Of a stretch of DNA of 64,000 nucleotides, positions 30,571 through 42,609 are shown piece after piece. This stretch comes from Rhodococcoides kyotonense. Its GTDB lineage: Bacteria > Actinomycetota > Actinomycetes > Mycobacteriales > Mycobacteriaceae. Made by a program: the position numbers and the translations under genes. The stretch covers positions 555,720-619,719 of the forward strand of contig NZ_FZOW01000001.1 in NCBI RefSeq assembly GCF_900188125.1. The letters run 5' to 3'. Numbering within the stretch: position 1 is the first letter of the stretch; every line of letters starts with the position of its first letter. The notes beneath the pieces were generated by a model. The model was not told where the DNA came from. It did not search any database and saw only the letters and a list, made by a program, of their open reading frames with translations.

Positions 30571-31233
30571 TCAACTGGGCGTGACGACGCCACTCTCGTA
30601 CGCGAGCACGACCGCCTGCGCCCGGTCGCGCAGATCGAGCTTGCCGAGTACTTTGCCGACGTGCGTCTTGACGGTCTGCTCGGCGACGAACAGCGCCCCG
30701 GCGATCTCGGTGTTCGACATCCCGCGAGCAATGAGTTCGAGCACCTCGCGTTCACGAGGCGTCAGCGCCTTCAGTTTCGACGGTTCGGCGCGCTGAGTAC
30801 CGCGCCGCGACGTCACGTCGGCGATGAGTCGACGCGTCACCGACGGCGCCAGCAACGCCTCACCCGCGGCGACGACGCGTACGCCTCGGATCAGTTCCTC
30901 GGCGGGCGCGTCCTTGAGCATGAATCCGCTCGCGCCGATGGTCAGTGCTTCGTAGACGTAGTCGTCGATGTCGAACGTGGTGAGCATCAGAACCCGAACC
31001 GGGTGTGCGCGGGGCGCTCCGAGAATTGCACGGGCGGCGTCGAGTCCGTTCATCTGCGGCATCCGGACGTCCATGAGCACGACGTCGGGTTGCAGTCGCG
31101 CGACCTCGGTGACAGCGGTTGCCCCGTTGTCCGCATCCCCGATCACGGAGATGTCGGACTGCGCGGCCAGCAGGGCGCCGAATCCCTGTCGAACCATTGC
31201 CTGATCGTCGGCGATGAATACCGTGATTGCCAC
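30571..31233 (-). CDS. NarL/LuxR-type response regulator
   Basis: 220 residues: receiver domain with DD at 9-10, phospho-acceptor Asp55 in VVLMDVRMP and the conserved Lys in FMLKDA, then a LuxR helix-turn-helix (LTPREREVLELIARGMSNTE). Partner of the histidine kinase whose stop is 10 bp upstream. GTG 31233 has a GGGTG site 6 bases away; GTG 31242 is an alternative. The regulon is unknown; nearby divergent lipolytic genes are candidates. Confidence 0.93.
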   Translation of the reverse strand: MAITVFIADDQAMVRQGFGALLAAQSDISVIGDADNGATAVTEVARLQPDVVLMDVRMPQMNGLDAARAILGAPRAHPVRVLMLTTFDIDDYVYEALTIGASGFMLKDAPAEELIRGVRVVAAGEALLAPSVTRRLIADVTSRRGTQRAEPSKLKALTPREREVLELIARGMSNTEIAGALFVAEQTVKTHVGKVLGKLDLRDRAQAVVLAYESGVVTPS

Positions 31234-31243
31234 GGATGACACC

Positions 31244-32479
31244 CTATGCCGACGTGCGGACGACCGGAACCGCATCGACGGGTAGCCGCGCGACGACTTC
31301 GAAACCGCCGTCGGGCGTGACCCGTGTGTCCAACCACCCCGACGCCCCGCGAGCGCGGTCCTTCATTCCCTGCAGTCCGTGGCCGCCTGTCTTCTCGACG
31401 GCGACACCACCAGCAGGTGTCGGCCCGTTGACGACCTCGAGGAACACGAGTTCGGGCCCGTAGTCCAGCCGGACTCGGACGGCGCTGTCGGGTGCATGCC
31501 GCGCGGCATTCGACAGCGATTCCTGCACGATTCGATACAGCGCGAGTCCCGTACCTGCCGACACCAGCGCCGGCTCCCCCGTCGCGGTCCACGTCACCCG
31601 TACCCCCGCACGCTGTGCGCTCACCAGCAACGCGTCGACATCCGATGCTCCGGGCGCAGGCGCTTCGTCGACGACGTGGCCGTCGCTGCGCAGCACGCCG
31701 AGCATGCCGCGGATCTCGTTGAGCGCCTCACGCGCGGTGGCTCCGATGGACTCGAATTCCGCTGCTGCGGAGGGTGATACGTCGTCCAGACGATACTGCG
31801 CACTCTGTGCCTGCACCACGACGAGCGACATGTGGTGTGCGACGACGTCGTGCAGATCCCGCGCGATCTTGGCCTTCTCCTCCAGAATCGCGCGCCGAGC
31901 GCGTTCGAGCTCGCTGACCTCTTCCTGCGCGGCCAGTTGACGACGCGACAGCACGAGCCACCGCACGAGCAGCCCGAACACGACGATCGCCGTCAGACCC
32001 ACCGCCCACCCGATCCCGTCGTCGCCCGGGGTGAATCCGAGGAACAGCAGAACCGTCGCTCCCCACGCGACTGCGACGATCGGCACCGCGCAGCGCAGAC
32101 TCACCGCGAGTATCAGAACGAGCATCACAATGATGTGGGTGACCTGCCACGGGTAGTCGTAGCCGGGAACGTTGTCGAACACGACCGGCACGACGAGCGC
32201 CGCACCTGCCGAAACCGCCCATCCCAGTGCAGGATTCGCTCTGACGAGCACGAACGGGAAGACCGCAAGCGCGGCGACGATCGGCATGATCGGCGTCGGG
32301 ACCTGATGCGTCAACTGGAGTGTCGGCCACGCGATCGAATACAGAATCGCCGTGACGAGAACGATGGTGATGTCGATGCGGCGACCCGTACTCAGCCGAC
32401 GCACCCCGGCGCGTGCCTTCGGAGCGATTCTGATTCCCACCCTGTGAACTCTAGGAACCCGCGCGCCGAAAGTCGTCAT
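31244..32479 (-). CDS. NarL-type sensor histidine kinase (HisKA_3)
   Basis: 411 residues. Five or six membrane spans (about 37-175) with almost no extracytoplasmic domain, a short coiled coil (QLAAQEEVSELERARRAILE), the phospho-acceptor His210 in KIARDLHDVVAHH, and a HATPase domain with NAARHA and GHGLQGMKDRA. Sensors of this layout (DesK type) often detect membrane or cell-envelope state. The stimulus is unknown. ATG 32479 has no good ribosome site; GTG 32440 is possible. Confidence 0.92.
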   Translation of the reverse strand: MTTFGARVPRVHRVGIRIAPKARAGVRRLSTGRRIDITIVLVTAILYSIAWPTLQLTHQVPTPIMPIVAALAVFPFVLVRANPALGWAVSAGAALVVPVVFDNVPGYDYPWQVTHIIVMLVLILAVSLRCAVPIVAVAWGATVLLFLGFTPGDDGIGWAVGLTAIVVFGLLVRWLVLSRRQLAAQEEVSELERARRAILEEKAKIARDLHDVVAHHMSLVVVQAQSAQYRLDDVSPSAAAEFESIGATAREALNEIRGMLGVLRSDGHVVDEAPAPGASDVDALLVSAQRAGVRVTWTATGEPALVSAGTGLALYRIVQESLSNAARHAPDSAVRVRLDYGPELVFLEVVNGPTPAGGVAVEKTGGHGLQGMKDRARGASGWLDTRVTPDGGFEVVARLPVDAVPVVRTSA

Positions 32480-32510
32480 ACCTCGGAGTGAGATCCGGGG
32501 TGTACCTCGG
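32479..32510. promoter_or_regulatory. Direct repeat TACCTCGG near the kinase start
   Basis: TACCTCGG occurs at 32479-32486 and 32503-32510, 24 bp apart, in the 127-bp spacer between the kinase gene and the divergent phospholipase-like gene. It could be a response-regulator site; the evidence is weak. Confidence 0.25.
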
Positions 32511-32606
32511 TATCAGGTAGGCGTCGGACCACGCCGAGAGTGGCACCCAGCATCGGCACTTCGGAGCGATGACCAGCAGCTTCCGTCGTTCGTAGCGTCA
32601 CCGACC

Positions 32607-33224
32607 ATGACAGCGAAAGCGAAATTCGCCACCGTACTCGGCATCTGCGGCGCCATCACCCTTGCCACCCCAGGCGCCCTTCCTACCGCCGACGCCTCGA
32701 ACACACACGCCCCGGCCGCCACCGTCGCCATCGACGCCCTGGCCACCGACAGCGCCTTCGATCATCTGCCGCCTACATTCGGGGAGATGTTCTACGCGCC
32801 GACGGTCGAGAACGGGGTTCTGATCAACCCGGCCGGTGATTGTTCCTCCCCCATCCCGCTCCCCGAGGAATTCGGCACCGCGTGCAAGGCACACGACTTG
32901 GGATACGACCTCATCCGATATGCCTCGGCGACAGGCGAATCCATCACTCCGGGCGCACGAGAAATCGTCGACGGTTCGCTGCGTACGGCCATGCACGACG
33001 CGTGCCACTCGCGCGACGGGATCGGCTCACGCACCGCGTGCTACGTGATGAGCGACGTCGCATCCACCGCTGTCGACTTCAATTCGTGGCGTCAGGGTTA
33101 CGGAAACCCGGCGCCCGAACCCGCGCTGCCGTATCTGCTCGCGGGACTCGTCGTGTCCGTCGGCGCAGCCGCGACGTCGATCGCCCTCGCTGTACATGCG
33201 CGCCGACGGGCGGGCCGGGCATGA
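32607..33224 (+). CDS. Secreted prokaryotic phospholipase A2-like protein with C-terminal membrane anchor
   Basis: 205 residues. A signal peptide (cleavage near residue 30, ADA/SN) is followed by GDCSSPIPLP and TACKAHDLGYD, matching the calcium loop and the catalytic His96-Asp97 helix of bacterial PLA2 (C-x-x-H-D-x-G-Y). Cys79, Cys93, Cys133 and Cys143-type residues can form disulphides. Unlike secreted streptomycete PLA2 it ends in a hydrophobic span (about 172-196) and an RRRAGRA tail, so it is probably anchored with the enzyme outside. Its stop overlaps the next gene by four bases (ATGA). Confidence 0.75.
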   Translation: MTAKAKFATVLGICGAITLATPGALPTADASNTHAPAATVAIDALATDSAFDHLPPTFGEMFYAPTVENGVLINPAGDCSSPIPLPEEFGTACKAHDLGYDLIRYASATGESITPGAREIVDGSLRTAMHDACHSRDGIGSRTACYVMSDVASTAVDFNSWRQGYGNPAPEPALPYLLAGLVVSVGAAATSIALAVHARRRAGRA

Positions 33225-34579
33225 CCACGACTCTCGTCACCCACGTCGCGCGTCCCACCAGTGCCTCCCGACGCTCACCGGCTGTACCGCGTGTGACGAC
33301 GTCGATACTTCTGTCGAGTTCGATCGTGGCGTCGCTACTACCGTCGCTCCTGCCCCGGTCGTCGCTCGTGCAGGCGGTCGTGACGGCGCTCTTCGCTGCT
33401 GCGGCACTCCTGCTGTCCGCACTCCTCCACCGGGTCCCGACGCGTATGCGGCCGGCAGCTACACACGTCGTCGCGCGGCGAATCGCGGCGACTGTGGGTG
33501 CGGTGGCCGTCGTCGCCGCCGGTATCGCTGCGGCGCGCTGGCAGAACCGCCTGCGCGACGCCATGGACGTGCCCACGACCGGCCCGACGCATTGGATGGA
33601 GGTTCTGTGCGGCGCGGTATCGGTGTGCGCGATGCTCGTCGTGATCGGTGTCGGGATCGTGCGCGGGCTTCGGCGGGCCGGGACTCAGCGAACGACGGTG
33701 GTGACCCTGGTCCTCGCCATCGCGGCGTATCTGTTCGCGGTTCCGTGGGCCCAGCATGCGTTCGCAGCCCGCTATGCAGTGGCAGACGGCGTCGTCGACA
33801 CAGCCCTCACGATGCCCGCGAACACGTCGACGATGTCGTGGGACGGCCTCGGCCGTGAGGGCCGAAAGTTCGTCGCCGCCGGAACGGACAGCGCCGCGAT
33901 TCGCACGTACGCCGGCCTCCGATCCGCCGCCACCGTAGACGAACGAGCACGTCTCGCCGTCGACGAGCTCAACCGCACAGGCGGATTCGACAAGGCGCAC
34001 ATCGTGATTGCGGTCCCGACGGGTTCGGGATGGGTCGACGAGAACGCTGTCCGCGGGATCGAACACCGGTTCGCAGGCGATGTCGCGACCGTTGTCCTGC
34101 AGTACTCCGACCAACCCAGTTGGGCGACATTCCTGTTCGCGGAGCAGGACGCCGTCGACGCGACCACAGCGCTGCTCGACGCCGTCCGAGACGAACTCGT
34201 TATGTTGCCGGTCGACGCAAGACCCCAGCTGCACGTCTACGGTCAAAGTCTTGGATCGGTCGCCGGCAGTACTGCAGTACAGCGCGATTCGAGTCTGATC
34301 TGCAGCACGCTGTGGGCGGGACCCCCGGCGGGCGAGGTGACGGCCGGAGGAGGCGTCGTACTCGCGAACAGTTCCGATCCGGTCATCTGGTGGTCGGGCA
34401 GCCTGTTCTTCTCCCGTCCGGATCTCGAGAATGCTCGCATCGACGCGCCTGTCCCCCAGTGGATACCGGCAATCTCGTATCTGCAGACGACCGTGGACAT
34501 GCTGTCGGCATTGAATGCGCCTGCCGGACACGGACATCGGTACGGCGACGACCAGGGCACTCTTCTGCGAGAATGCTAG
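33221..34579 (+). CDS. Membrane alpha/beta hydrolase, Abhydrolase_9 (DUF2319) family
   Basis: 452 residues. Four or five spans in the first 180 residues (N-terminal Abhydrolase_9_N-type membrane region), then a cytoplasmic or periplasmic alpha/beta hydrolase domain with nucleophile elbow VYGQSLGS (Ser343) and a GHGHRYGDDQG end containing the likely catalytic His. It resembles mycobacterial Rv1069c. Substrate unknown; lipid or ester hydrolysis is likely. It is translationally coupled to the PLA2-like gene and overlaps the convergent esterase by four bases. Confidence 0.82.
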   Translation: MTTTLVTHVARPTSASRRSPAVPRVTTSILLSSSIVASLLPSLLPRSSLVQAVVTALFAAAALLLSALLHRVPTRMRPAATHVVARRIAATVGAVAVVAAGIAAARWQNRLRDAMDVPTTGPTHWMEVLCGAVSVCAMLVVIGVGIVRGLRRAGTQRTTVVTLVLAIAAYLFAVPWAQHAFAARYAVADGVVDTALTMPANTSTMSWDGLGREGRKFVAAGTDSAAIRTYAGLRSAATVDERARLAVDELNRTGGFDKAHIVIAVPTGSGWVDENAVRGIEHRFAGDVATVVLQYSDQPSWATFLFAEQDAVDATTALLDAVRDELVMLPVDARPQLHVYGQSLGSVAGSTAVQRDSSLICSTLWAGPPAGEVTAGGGVVLANSSDPVIWWSGSLFFSRPDLENARIDAPVPQWIPAISYLQTTVDMLSALNAPAGHGHRYGDDQGTLLREC

Positions 34580-35586
34580 AGACCCAATCGTTCTCCGAGC
34601 CAACTCATCTCGTCCGCGAGGGCGGGTGCCCACACATCCATCGAATGACCACCGGGCAGTTCCGCATACCGGACATCCATGCCGGCGTCGGCGGCCGCGT
34701 CGAACAGTCGTCGAGTCTGAGGACGGAACTCCTCGTCGCTGTCGCCGACCACGAATGCACCTGCCGTGTCAGGGAATCGACCCTCGTGCAGCAACGTGAG
34801 TGGCGCGACGGCGTCGAACTGCGCAACGGACTTCTCGCTGTCGTCACCGAACGCTGCGGCGATCGATTCGTCACGCGAGCCCCGACGCGGTTCGTCCTCG
34901 CCCGAGATGTCCAGGAAGGTCGGATACACGTCGGGAACGCGGAGCGCGGTCTGCACCGAACACGTTCCGCCGTACGAGTATCCGCCGATGGCCCACTCGT
35001 TCGGGTCCATGGAGCCGTGCATGTTCTGCTGAACCCACGACGGCACGTCGACGGCAAGATACGTCGAGACGTTGCCCAGATCGGAGTCGATGCACATCGG
35101 GTTGGCGTCGGCGTCACCCAGAGCATCTGCGACGACGACGATCGGCGCGTGGCCGTCGTGCTTCGCTGCATACGCATCCATCGTCTGCGCGAGATGGCCA
35201 CCCTCGAACCAGTCGATCACGTGCCCGGGCTGACCGGTCAGCAGAACCAGCACCGGCCACTCGGTTTTCGCGTCGGTGCGGTAGAAGGGCGGGGTGTAGA
35301 TCGACGCAGGACGGGCGTGAAAACCGGACACCGTTCCGGGAATGTCGACGCTCGTGACCGCCCCGACAGGCGGATGTCCCATCGCCGCCGCGAGAGTGGG
35401 CACCCGCCAGACCTGCATGTTCATCACTGCGACCACCGCACCGATCACTGTGACCGCAGTGAGAACGCCGAGAAACCACCGACGAAGCAGAATCCAGCCG
35501 AGCAGCAGCATCACCGCCAGCACGACAGCGGGGACGATGACCGAATCGATCCTGAGGTGCACGACATCCAGTGCGACGCCGTGCAT
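34576..35586 (-). CDS. Membrane-anchored esterase (esterase D/mycolyltransferase-like fold)
   Basis: 336 residues. Three N-terminal spans (about 10-55) precede an alpha/beta hydrolase domain of the putative-esterase family that includes antigen 85: nucleophile in IGGYSYGG (Ser204) and catalytic His in LPGGHSMDVW. It probably hydrolyses or transfers acyl groups at the outer membrane face. ATG 35586 is chosen; TTG 35598 adds four residues. It lies 16 bp after the gatA stop on the same strand. Confidence 0.82.
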   Translation of the reverse strand: MHGVALDVVHLRIDSVIVPAVVLAVMLLLGWILLRRWFLGVLTAVTVIGAVVAVMNMQVWRVPTLAAAMGHPPVGAVTSVDIPGTVSGFHARPASIYTPPFYRTDAKTEWPVLVLLTGQPGHVIDWFEGGHLAQTMDAYAAKHDGHAPIVVVADALGDADANPMCIDSDLGNVSTYLAVDVPSWVQQNMHGSMDPNEWAIGGYSYGGTCSVQTALRVPDVYPTFLDISGEDEPRRGSRDESIAAAFGDDSEKSVAQFDAVAPLTLLHEGRFPDTAGAFVVGDSDEEFRPQTRRLFDAAADAGMDVRYAELPGGHSMDVWAPALADEMSWLGERLGL

Positions 35587-35602
35587 CAGACCGATCAACG
35601 GA

Positions 35603-37078
35603 CTATCGCTTCAGAGCGCCACGCGCAGCCTCGTAGGCCGCGCCGACTCGGTACAGGCGGTCGTCGGCGAACGCGGGTGCCATGATCTGCAGTCCGACGG
35701 GGAGTCCGTCCTCGGATGCCAGACCGGACGGAACCGACATCGCGCAGTGACCTGCGAGGTTGGTCGGCAGCGTGCACAGGTCGTTGAGGTACATCGCGAT
35801 CGGGTCGTCGACCTTGTCCCCCAACGGGAATGCCGTCGTGGGAGTCGTCGGCGAGACCAGCACGTCGACCTGCTCGTAGGCCTTGTCGAAGTCGCGCGCG
35901 ATCAGCGTGCGCACCTTGAGTGCCTGGCCGTAGTACTCGTCGTAGTAGCCGGCCGACAGCGCGTACGTACCGATCATGATGCGGCGCTTGACTTCTGCAC
36001 CGAACCCCTCGGCACGAGTGATCGCCATGACCTGCTCGGCGCTGTGCGTTCCGTCGTCACCTGCACGCGAGCCGTAGCGCATGCCGTCGAAGCGCGCCAG
36101 GTTCGACGACACCTCCGACGGAAGAATCAGGTAGTACGCAGCGAGCGCGTGCACGAAGTTGGGGCACGAGACCTCGACGACCTCCGCGCCGAGCGACGTC
36201 AGTGTGGCGACCGCAGCGTCGAACGACGAGATGACGCCCGATTGGTAACTGTCGGAATGCAATTCCTTGACGACGCCGACGCGCACACCCTTCAGGTCGC
36301 CCTTCGCACCGTCACGAGCCGCCGCGACGACGGAAGCCACCCGAGTATCGACCGACGTCGAATCACGCGGATCGTGTCCGGCGATGACCTCGTGCAGCAA
36401 CGCCGTGTCGAGGACGGTGCGGCCGCACGGACCGCCCTGATCCAACGACGACGCGCACGCGATGAGTCCGTATCGGGACACTGTCCCGTACGTCGGCTTG
36501 GTGCCGACGGTGCCCGTCAGCGCGGCGGGCTGACGGATCGAACCACCGGTATCGGTGCCGATGGCCAGCGGCGCCTGGAACGACGCCAACGCGGCCGCGC
36601 TACCGCCACCGGATCCGCCAGGAATGCGGGTGGTGTCCCACGGGTTCTTCGTCGGGCCGTATGCGGAGTTCTCCGTGGACGATCCCATCGCGAACTCGTC
36701 CATGTTGGTCTTGCCGAGCAGCGGAATACCTGCGTCGCGAAGCTTCGTGGTGACCGTCGCGTCGTACGGCGAGATCCAGCCCTCGAGAATCTTCGATGCA
36801 CACGTCGTCGGCATGTCCGTCGTCGTGAACACGTCCTTGAGAGCCAACGGCACACCGGCCAGCGCCGACGCGGGAGCCTCACCGGCCGAGAGGGACGCGT
36901 CGACCTCCTTCGCGGAGACGAGCGCACCTGCGCCTGCCACGTGCAGGAACGCACCGAACTCGCCGTCGACCTTCTCGATGCGGTCCAGGTGGGCCTGCGT
37001 GACCTCGACTGCCGACACCTCGCGGGAATGGATCTTCTCCGCGAGTGCGGACGCGTCGAGTGCGGTCAGGTCGGTCAT
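35603..37078 (-). CDS. gatA: Aspartyl/glutamyl-tRNA amidotransferase subunit A
   Basis: 491-residue amidase-signature enzyme that releases ammonia from glutamine for GatCAB. Catalytic triad Lys81 (ALKDVF), Ser156 (GGSGGGS) and Ser180 ([12 protein letters not shown]) is intact. ATG 37078 overlaps the gatC stop by four bases. gatB is separate, about 7 kb away. Confidence 0.97.
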   Translation of the reverse strand: MTDLTALDASALAEKIHSREVSAVEVTQAHLDRIEKVDGEFGAFLHVAGAGALVSAKEVDASLSAGEAPASALAGVPLALKDVFTTTDMPTTCASKILEGWISPYDATVTTKLRDAGIPLLGKTNMDEFAMGSSTENSAYGPTKNPWDTTRIPGGSGGGSAAALASFQAPLAIGTDTGGSIRQPAALTGTVGTKPTYGTVSRYGLIACASSLDQGGPCGRTVLDTALLHEVIAGHDPRDSTSVDTRVASVVAAARDGAKGDLKGVRVGVVKELHSDSYQSGVISSFDAAVATLTSLGAEVVEVSCPNFVHALAAYYLILPSEVSSNLARFDGMRYGSRAGDDGTHSAEQVMAITRAEGFGAEVKRRIMIGTYALSAGYYDEYYGQALKVRTLIARDFDKAYEQVDVLVSPTTPTTAFPLGDKVDDPIAMYLNDLCTLPTNLAGHCAMSVPSGLASEDGLPVGLQIMAPAFADDRLYRVGAAYEAARGALKR

Positions 37079-37374
37079 TCGCTCTCTCCCAGGATCTGCG
37101 GCACTGCGAAACGGTCTTCCTCTGCGTTGGGCGCCTCGGCCAGCGCCTGCTCAGGCGTCAGCCCGGGGACGATGACGTCGGGACGTGTCACGTTGGTGAT
37201 GTCGCTGGGGTTGGCAGTAGGAGGCACGTCGTCGGCAGCGACCTCCGCGACCGTCTTCACGTGGTGAAGGATCGAGTCCAGCTGACCTGCGAACTCGTCC
37301 AGTTCGGCTTCGCTCAGCGCCAACCGAGACAGCCTGGCAAGGTGCGCCACCTCGTCGCGGGAGATATCAGGCAC
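37075..37374 (-). CDS. gatC: Aspartyl/glutamyl-tRNA amidotransferase subunit C
   Basis: 99-residue linker subunit that wraps GatA and Gat[20 protein letters not shown] and [12 protein letters not shown] are typical. GTG 37374 follows AAAGGGG by about 7 bases; longer in-frame reading upstream has no support. First gene of gatCA, overlapping gatA by four bases. Confidence 0.95.
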   Translation of the reverse strand: MPDISRDEVAHLARLSRLALSEAELDEFAGQLDSILHHVKTVAEVAADDVPPTANPSDITNVTRPDVIVPGLTPEQALAEAPNAEEDRFAVPQILGESE

Positions 37375-37456
37375 CGCGTGGACCCCTTTCAGAGAATGGA
37401 AGATTCGCGTCGCACACAGCACACGACACCGTGCGAGTCTAGTGGGGTCGTTCCTA

Positions 37457-37471
37457 CAGGCTCCACTCCCG
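37457..37471 (+). repeat. Copy of a dispersed CAGGCTCCACTCCCG element
   Basis: This 15-mer recurs exactly at 52139-52153 and nearly at 52172. It lies in the 277-bp gap between gatC and the ACT-domain gene, which otherwise holds the two promoters and no gene that I can support. Confidence 0.5.
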
Positions 37472-37651
37472 GTACCGGTGGATACGGCCGCTGCGGTGTC
37501 GCCAAGATCACCATCGACTTCGTGCAGGTCGGTCGAACAGCGAACAGAATGCGAAGCAGGCTTGCGGCGCGCACACCGACGTGCGACGCCGGGGGTGCAT
37601 AGAGTGCTCTGCGGATCGTCCGAGTTTCGAGTGTCACCGAAAGGGAGCGCC

Positions 37652-38302
37652 ATGTCCTACCTGCTCCGCGTCCACCTTCCCGACCGACCAGGCAGCCTCG
37701 GTTCTCTCGCCGTCGCACTCGGTTCGGTGGGAGCGGACATCCTGTCGCTCGACGTCATCGAACGTGGTGACGGTTACGCGGTCGACGATCTGGTCGTGGA
37801 CGTCGCACCCGGCTCGCTTCCGGACACGTTGATCACCGCCGCGGAGAACCTGGACGACGTGCGGGTCGATTCGATCAGGCCGTACACGGGCGTACTGGAC
37901 ACTCATCGCGAGCTCGAACTGATCGACAGCGTCGCAGCTGCCAACGACGATCGCCTTCAGGTCCTCGTCGACGGCGCACCCCGAGTCCTGCGGGTCGGCT
38001 GGAGCGTCGTCGTGGCCACGGGCGACCGGGGCTCGTTCCGCGTCGTCGGAAGCTCCGGCGCGCCCGAGACCCACGCGACCGACATGCCGTGGATGCCGCT
38101 GCGCCATCCGGCTGCGCTCGACGGTGACGCCGAATGGGTGCCGCAGGTCTGGCGTGACATGGACACGAAGATCGCGGCTGCACCGCTGGGCTCGACGGGG
38201 ACGGTCTTGATGCTCGGCCGTCCAGGTGGCCCGGACTTCCGCCCGTCGGAGGTGGCGCGACTCGGCTACCTCGCCGGAATCGTCGCCACCGTCCTCGGCT
38301 GA
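37652..38302 (+). CDS. ACT-domain protein (Rv3013-like)
   Basis: 216 residues. The N-terminal ACT domain ([40 protein letters not shown]) is followed by a domain of about 130 residues with no catalytic motif that I recognise. It is probably an amino-acid-responsive regulator; ligand and target are unknown. AAAGGGAG lies 6 bases before the ATG. Its stop is four bases from that of ligA, convergent. Same neighbourhood as Rv3013 in mycobacteria. Confidence 0.85.
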   Translation: MSYLLRVHLPDRPGSLGSLAVALGSVGADILSLDVIERGDGYAVDDLVVDVAPGSLPDTLITAAENLDDVRVDSIRPYTGVLDTHRELELIDSVAAANDDRLQVLVDGAPRVLRVGWSVVVATGDRGSFRVVGSSGAPETHATDMPWMPLRHPAALDGDAEWVPQVWRDMDTKIAAAPLGSTGTVLMLGRPGGPDFRPSEVARLGYLAGIVATVLG

Positions 38303-38306
38303 GCAG

Positions 38307-40439
<2,133 letters not shown>

Positions 40440-40466
40440 TTATCGGACTGCACCGACACCATCTCC

Positions 40467-40512
40467 GTCGTGAGTGAAAATGTGTATTCAGCTATACATT
40501 TTCACTCACGAC
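40467..40512. terminator. 20-bp-arm hairpin between the MetE-like gene and ligA
   Basis: Arms GTCGTGAGTGAAAATGTGTA and its near-perfect complement (one G-T pair) around a 6-base loop. The sequence is almost that of the hairpin at 19917. It starts 5 bp after the MetE-like stop on the minus strand and probably ends that transcript before ligA. Confidence 0.82.
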
Positions 40513-40516
40513 CCGC

Positions 40517-41521
40517 TCAATCCCGGAACGAGTCGGCGACGTTCTTCGTCAAGGTCGATGCCGTACGGGCCCACTCGGGCGTCGCGCCTGCAAGCCCGCA
40601 CGCGGGCGAGACCGATATCTGGGTCGCCAGGACCGACTTCGCGAAGCCCAACCGGTCGATCAACGACACCACGGGCGCCGCGGCCTCGCGCCAGGTCGGG
40701 ATGCGCTCCGGCGCCGTACCCGGCACCACGCCGAGGACGAGCGTCTTGCCCGCCTGCAGGAACTCGCCGATGGAATCGAGGTCACGGGGGCCCAGCAGCG
40801 TCACGTCGATCGCGAGGGCCTCCGCTCTGCTTCGACGGATCAGGTCGATCGGAACACCGGAGGCGCAGCAGTGCACCATCGCCGGGACTCCGATGGACGC
40901 CACTACGAAGTCGAGCAGTTCGAGTGCATCGGGTTCGGGGTAGGCAGGCACGGGATCGAGGCGGCTGACGCCGGACAACGAACCCCGAAGCACTGCAGGA
41001 AGACTCGGCTCGTCGAGCTGAACGACGACGTCGACTCCGAGACGGGACTTCAGTTCGGCGACATGCTCCCGAATACCTTCGGCCAGGGACTCGGCGAAGT
41101 CTCGAACCGCTCCCCGATCGGTCAGCACACGGTGCGCACTCCGAAGTTCGACCTGAGCGGCCATCGTGAACGGCCCGGCGACCTGCGCCTTCAACACGGG
41201 CAGCGACGACGCGAAACCGCCTGTCTCCCACAGCTCTTCGAGCACATCGAGGTCTTCGTGCAACAGATCTTCCGCTCGACGGCCCGCCCGCGTCTTGCGT
41301 TGCGCAACGCGGTATCCCGACGTGCGTACGTCGAGTTCGACGTCGACCATCAACGCCCCGGTCCGGCCGATCAGATCGGCACCGAGCCCGCGGGACGGCA
41401 GTTCGACGACGTGCGGCAATGCGGGCAGTTCGCCGAGCACGATGCCCGCAGCCTCGCGTACATCGGTACCCGGCCACGAGCCGATGCCCGTCGCGAGTCC
41501 GCCGAAGACGGTGTCGCTCAC
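40517..41521 (-). CDS. Short MetE-like (cobalamin-independent methionine synthase C-terminal fold) protein
   Basis: 334 residues covering only the catalytic barrel of MetE. Zinc-site equivalents: VHCC (His217, Cys219) and PACGL (Cys308). The position of the MetE zinc glutamate holds Asp239 (AIDVT). It matches Rv3015c by position. It may transfer methyl groups from a donor other than methyltetrahydrofolate polyglutamate, as proposed for core-MetE proteins, because the N-terminal half is absent; whether it makes methionine is open. The GTG/ATG start overlaps the mnmA stop by four bases, placing it in the iscS-mnmA unit. Confidence 0.78.
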   Translation of the reverse strand: MSDTVFGGLATGIGSWPGTDVREAAGIVLGELPALPHVVELPSRGLGADLIGRTGALMVDVELDVRTSGYRVAQRKTRAGRRAEDLLHEDLDVLEELWETGGFASSLPVLKAQVAGPFTMAAQVELRSAHRVLTDRGAVRDFAESLAEGIREHVAELKSRLGVDVVVQLDEPSLPAVLRGSLSGVSRLDPVPAYPEPDALELLDFVVASIGVPAMVHCCASGVPIDLIRRSRAEALAIDVTLLGPRDLDSIGEFLQAGKTLVLGVVPGTAPERIPTWREAAAPVVSLIDRLGFAKSVLATQISVSPACGLAGATPEWARTASTLTKNVADSFRD

Positions 41522-42609
41522 TCGCTCTCGGAACGAGTGCCGGCGATGGTGGCACTGCCGATGACGATGTCACCCTGCACATCTCGCCGATACAGCACGG
41601 CTGCCTGCCCCTTCGCGACCCCGGTGAGTGCGCTGCGGAGCTGTATCTCCATGCCTCCGTCGGCCGTGGCTTCGGCGACGGCTTCGGTCATTCCTCCGTG
41701 CGCGCGGACCTGAACGACGCACTCGATCGGTCCGACCGGCGCGACGCCCTCGGTCCAGATGGCGCGGTCACCGGTGATGCCCCAGACGTCCAGACGCGTC
41801 GCAGAACCCACGATGACGTTGCCGCTGTCGGGTTCGATCGCCGTGACGTACCGCGGCTTGCCGTCGACCGCCGGCCCCTCGACGCCGAGACCCTTGCGCT
41901 GGCCGATGGTGAATCCGTGCACGCCGTCGTGATCGGCCAATTCGGCGCCGGTATCCGCGTCGACGACCTTGCCGGGCCTGATTCCGATCTTGGCGCCGAG
42001 GAATGCCCGCGTGTCACCGGACGGGATGAAGCAGATGTCGTGACTGTCCGGCTTGTCGGCGACGGCCAGTCCACGCTCGGCGGCTTCGGCGCGGATTTCG
42101 GACTTGGGTGTATCACCGATCGGGAACATCGCCCGTGACAGCTGACCCTGGTTCAGCACGGCCAACACGTACGACTGGTCCTTGTCCGCATCGACCGCGC
42201 GGCGCAGTACGCCGTCGTGCAGCTGTGCGTAGTGGCCGGTAGCGACGGCGTCGAACCCCAGCGCGAGCGCACGATCCGCCAGCGCCGAGAACTTGATCTT
42301 CTCGTTGCATCGCAGGCAAGGATTGGGCGTCTCCCCTGCCGCGTACGACTCGACGAAGTCGTCGATGACGTCTTCCTTGAAGCGATCCGCGAAGTCCCAG
42401 ACGTAAAACGGGATACCGAGGACGTCGGCGGCGCGCCGAGCGTCACCCGCGTCCTCCTTGGAGCAGCAGCCGCGAGATCCGGTCCGCAGGGTGCCGGGAT
42501 CGCTCGACAGCGCCAGATGCACGCCGACGACGTCGTGGCCCTCGTCGACGGCACGTGCCGCCGCGACAGCCGAATCCACTCCGCCGCTCATTGCAGCCAA
42601 AACACGCAT
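41518..42609 (-). CDS. mnmA: tRNA-specific 2-thiouridylase
   Basis: 363 residues. Adds sulphur to U34 of Lys, Glu and Gln tRNAs. The PP-loop is MSGGVDS, catalytic cysteines are Cys98 (NPCLRCN) and Cys193 (HDICF), and [11 protein letters not shown] is present as [12 protein letters not shown]. It starts at ATG 42609, sharing one base with the iscS stop, so IscS can deliver sulphur directly. The two tRNAs in this window have C34 and are not substrates. Confidence 0.96.
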   Translation of the reverse strand: MRVLAAMSGGVDSAVAAARAVDEGHDVVGVHLALSSDPGTLRTGSRGCCSKEDAGDARRAADVLGIPFYVWDFADRFKEDVIDDFVESYAAGETPNPCLRCNEKIKFSALADRALALGFDAVATGHYAQLHDGVLRRAVDADKDQSYVLAVLNQGQLSRAMFPIGDTPKSEIRAEAAERGLAVADKPDSHDICFIPSGDTRAFLGAKIGIRPGKVVDADTGAELADHDGVHGFTIGQRKGLGVEGPAVDGKPRYVTAIEPDSGNVIVGSATRLDVWGITGDRAIWTEGVAPVGPIECVVQVRAHGGMTEAVAEATADGGMEIQLRSALTGVAKGQAAVLYRRDVQGDIVIGSATIAGTRSESE

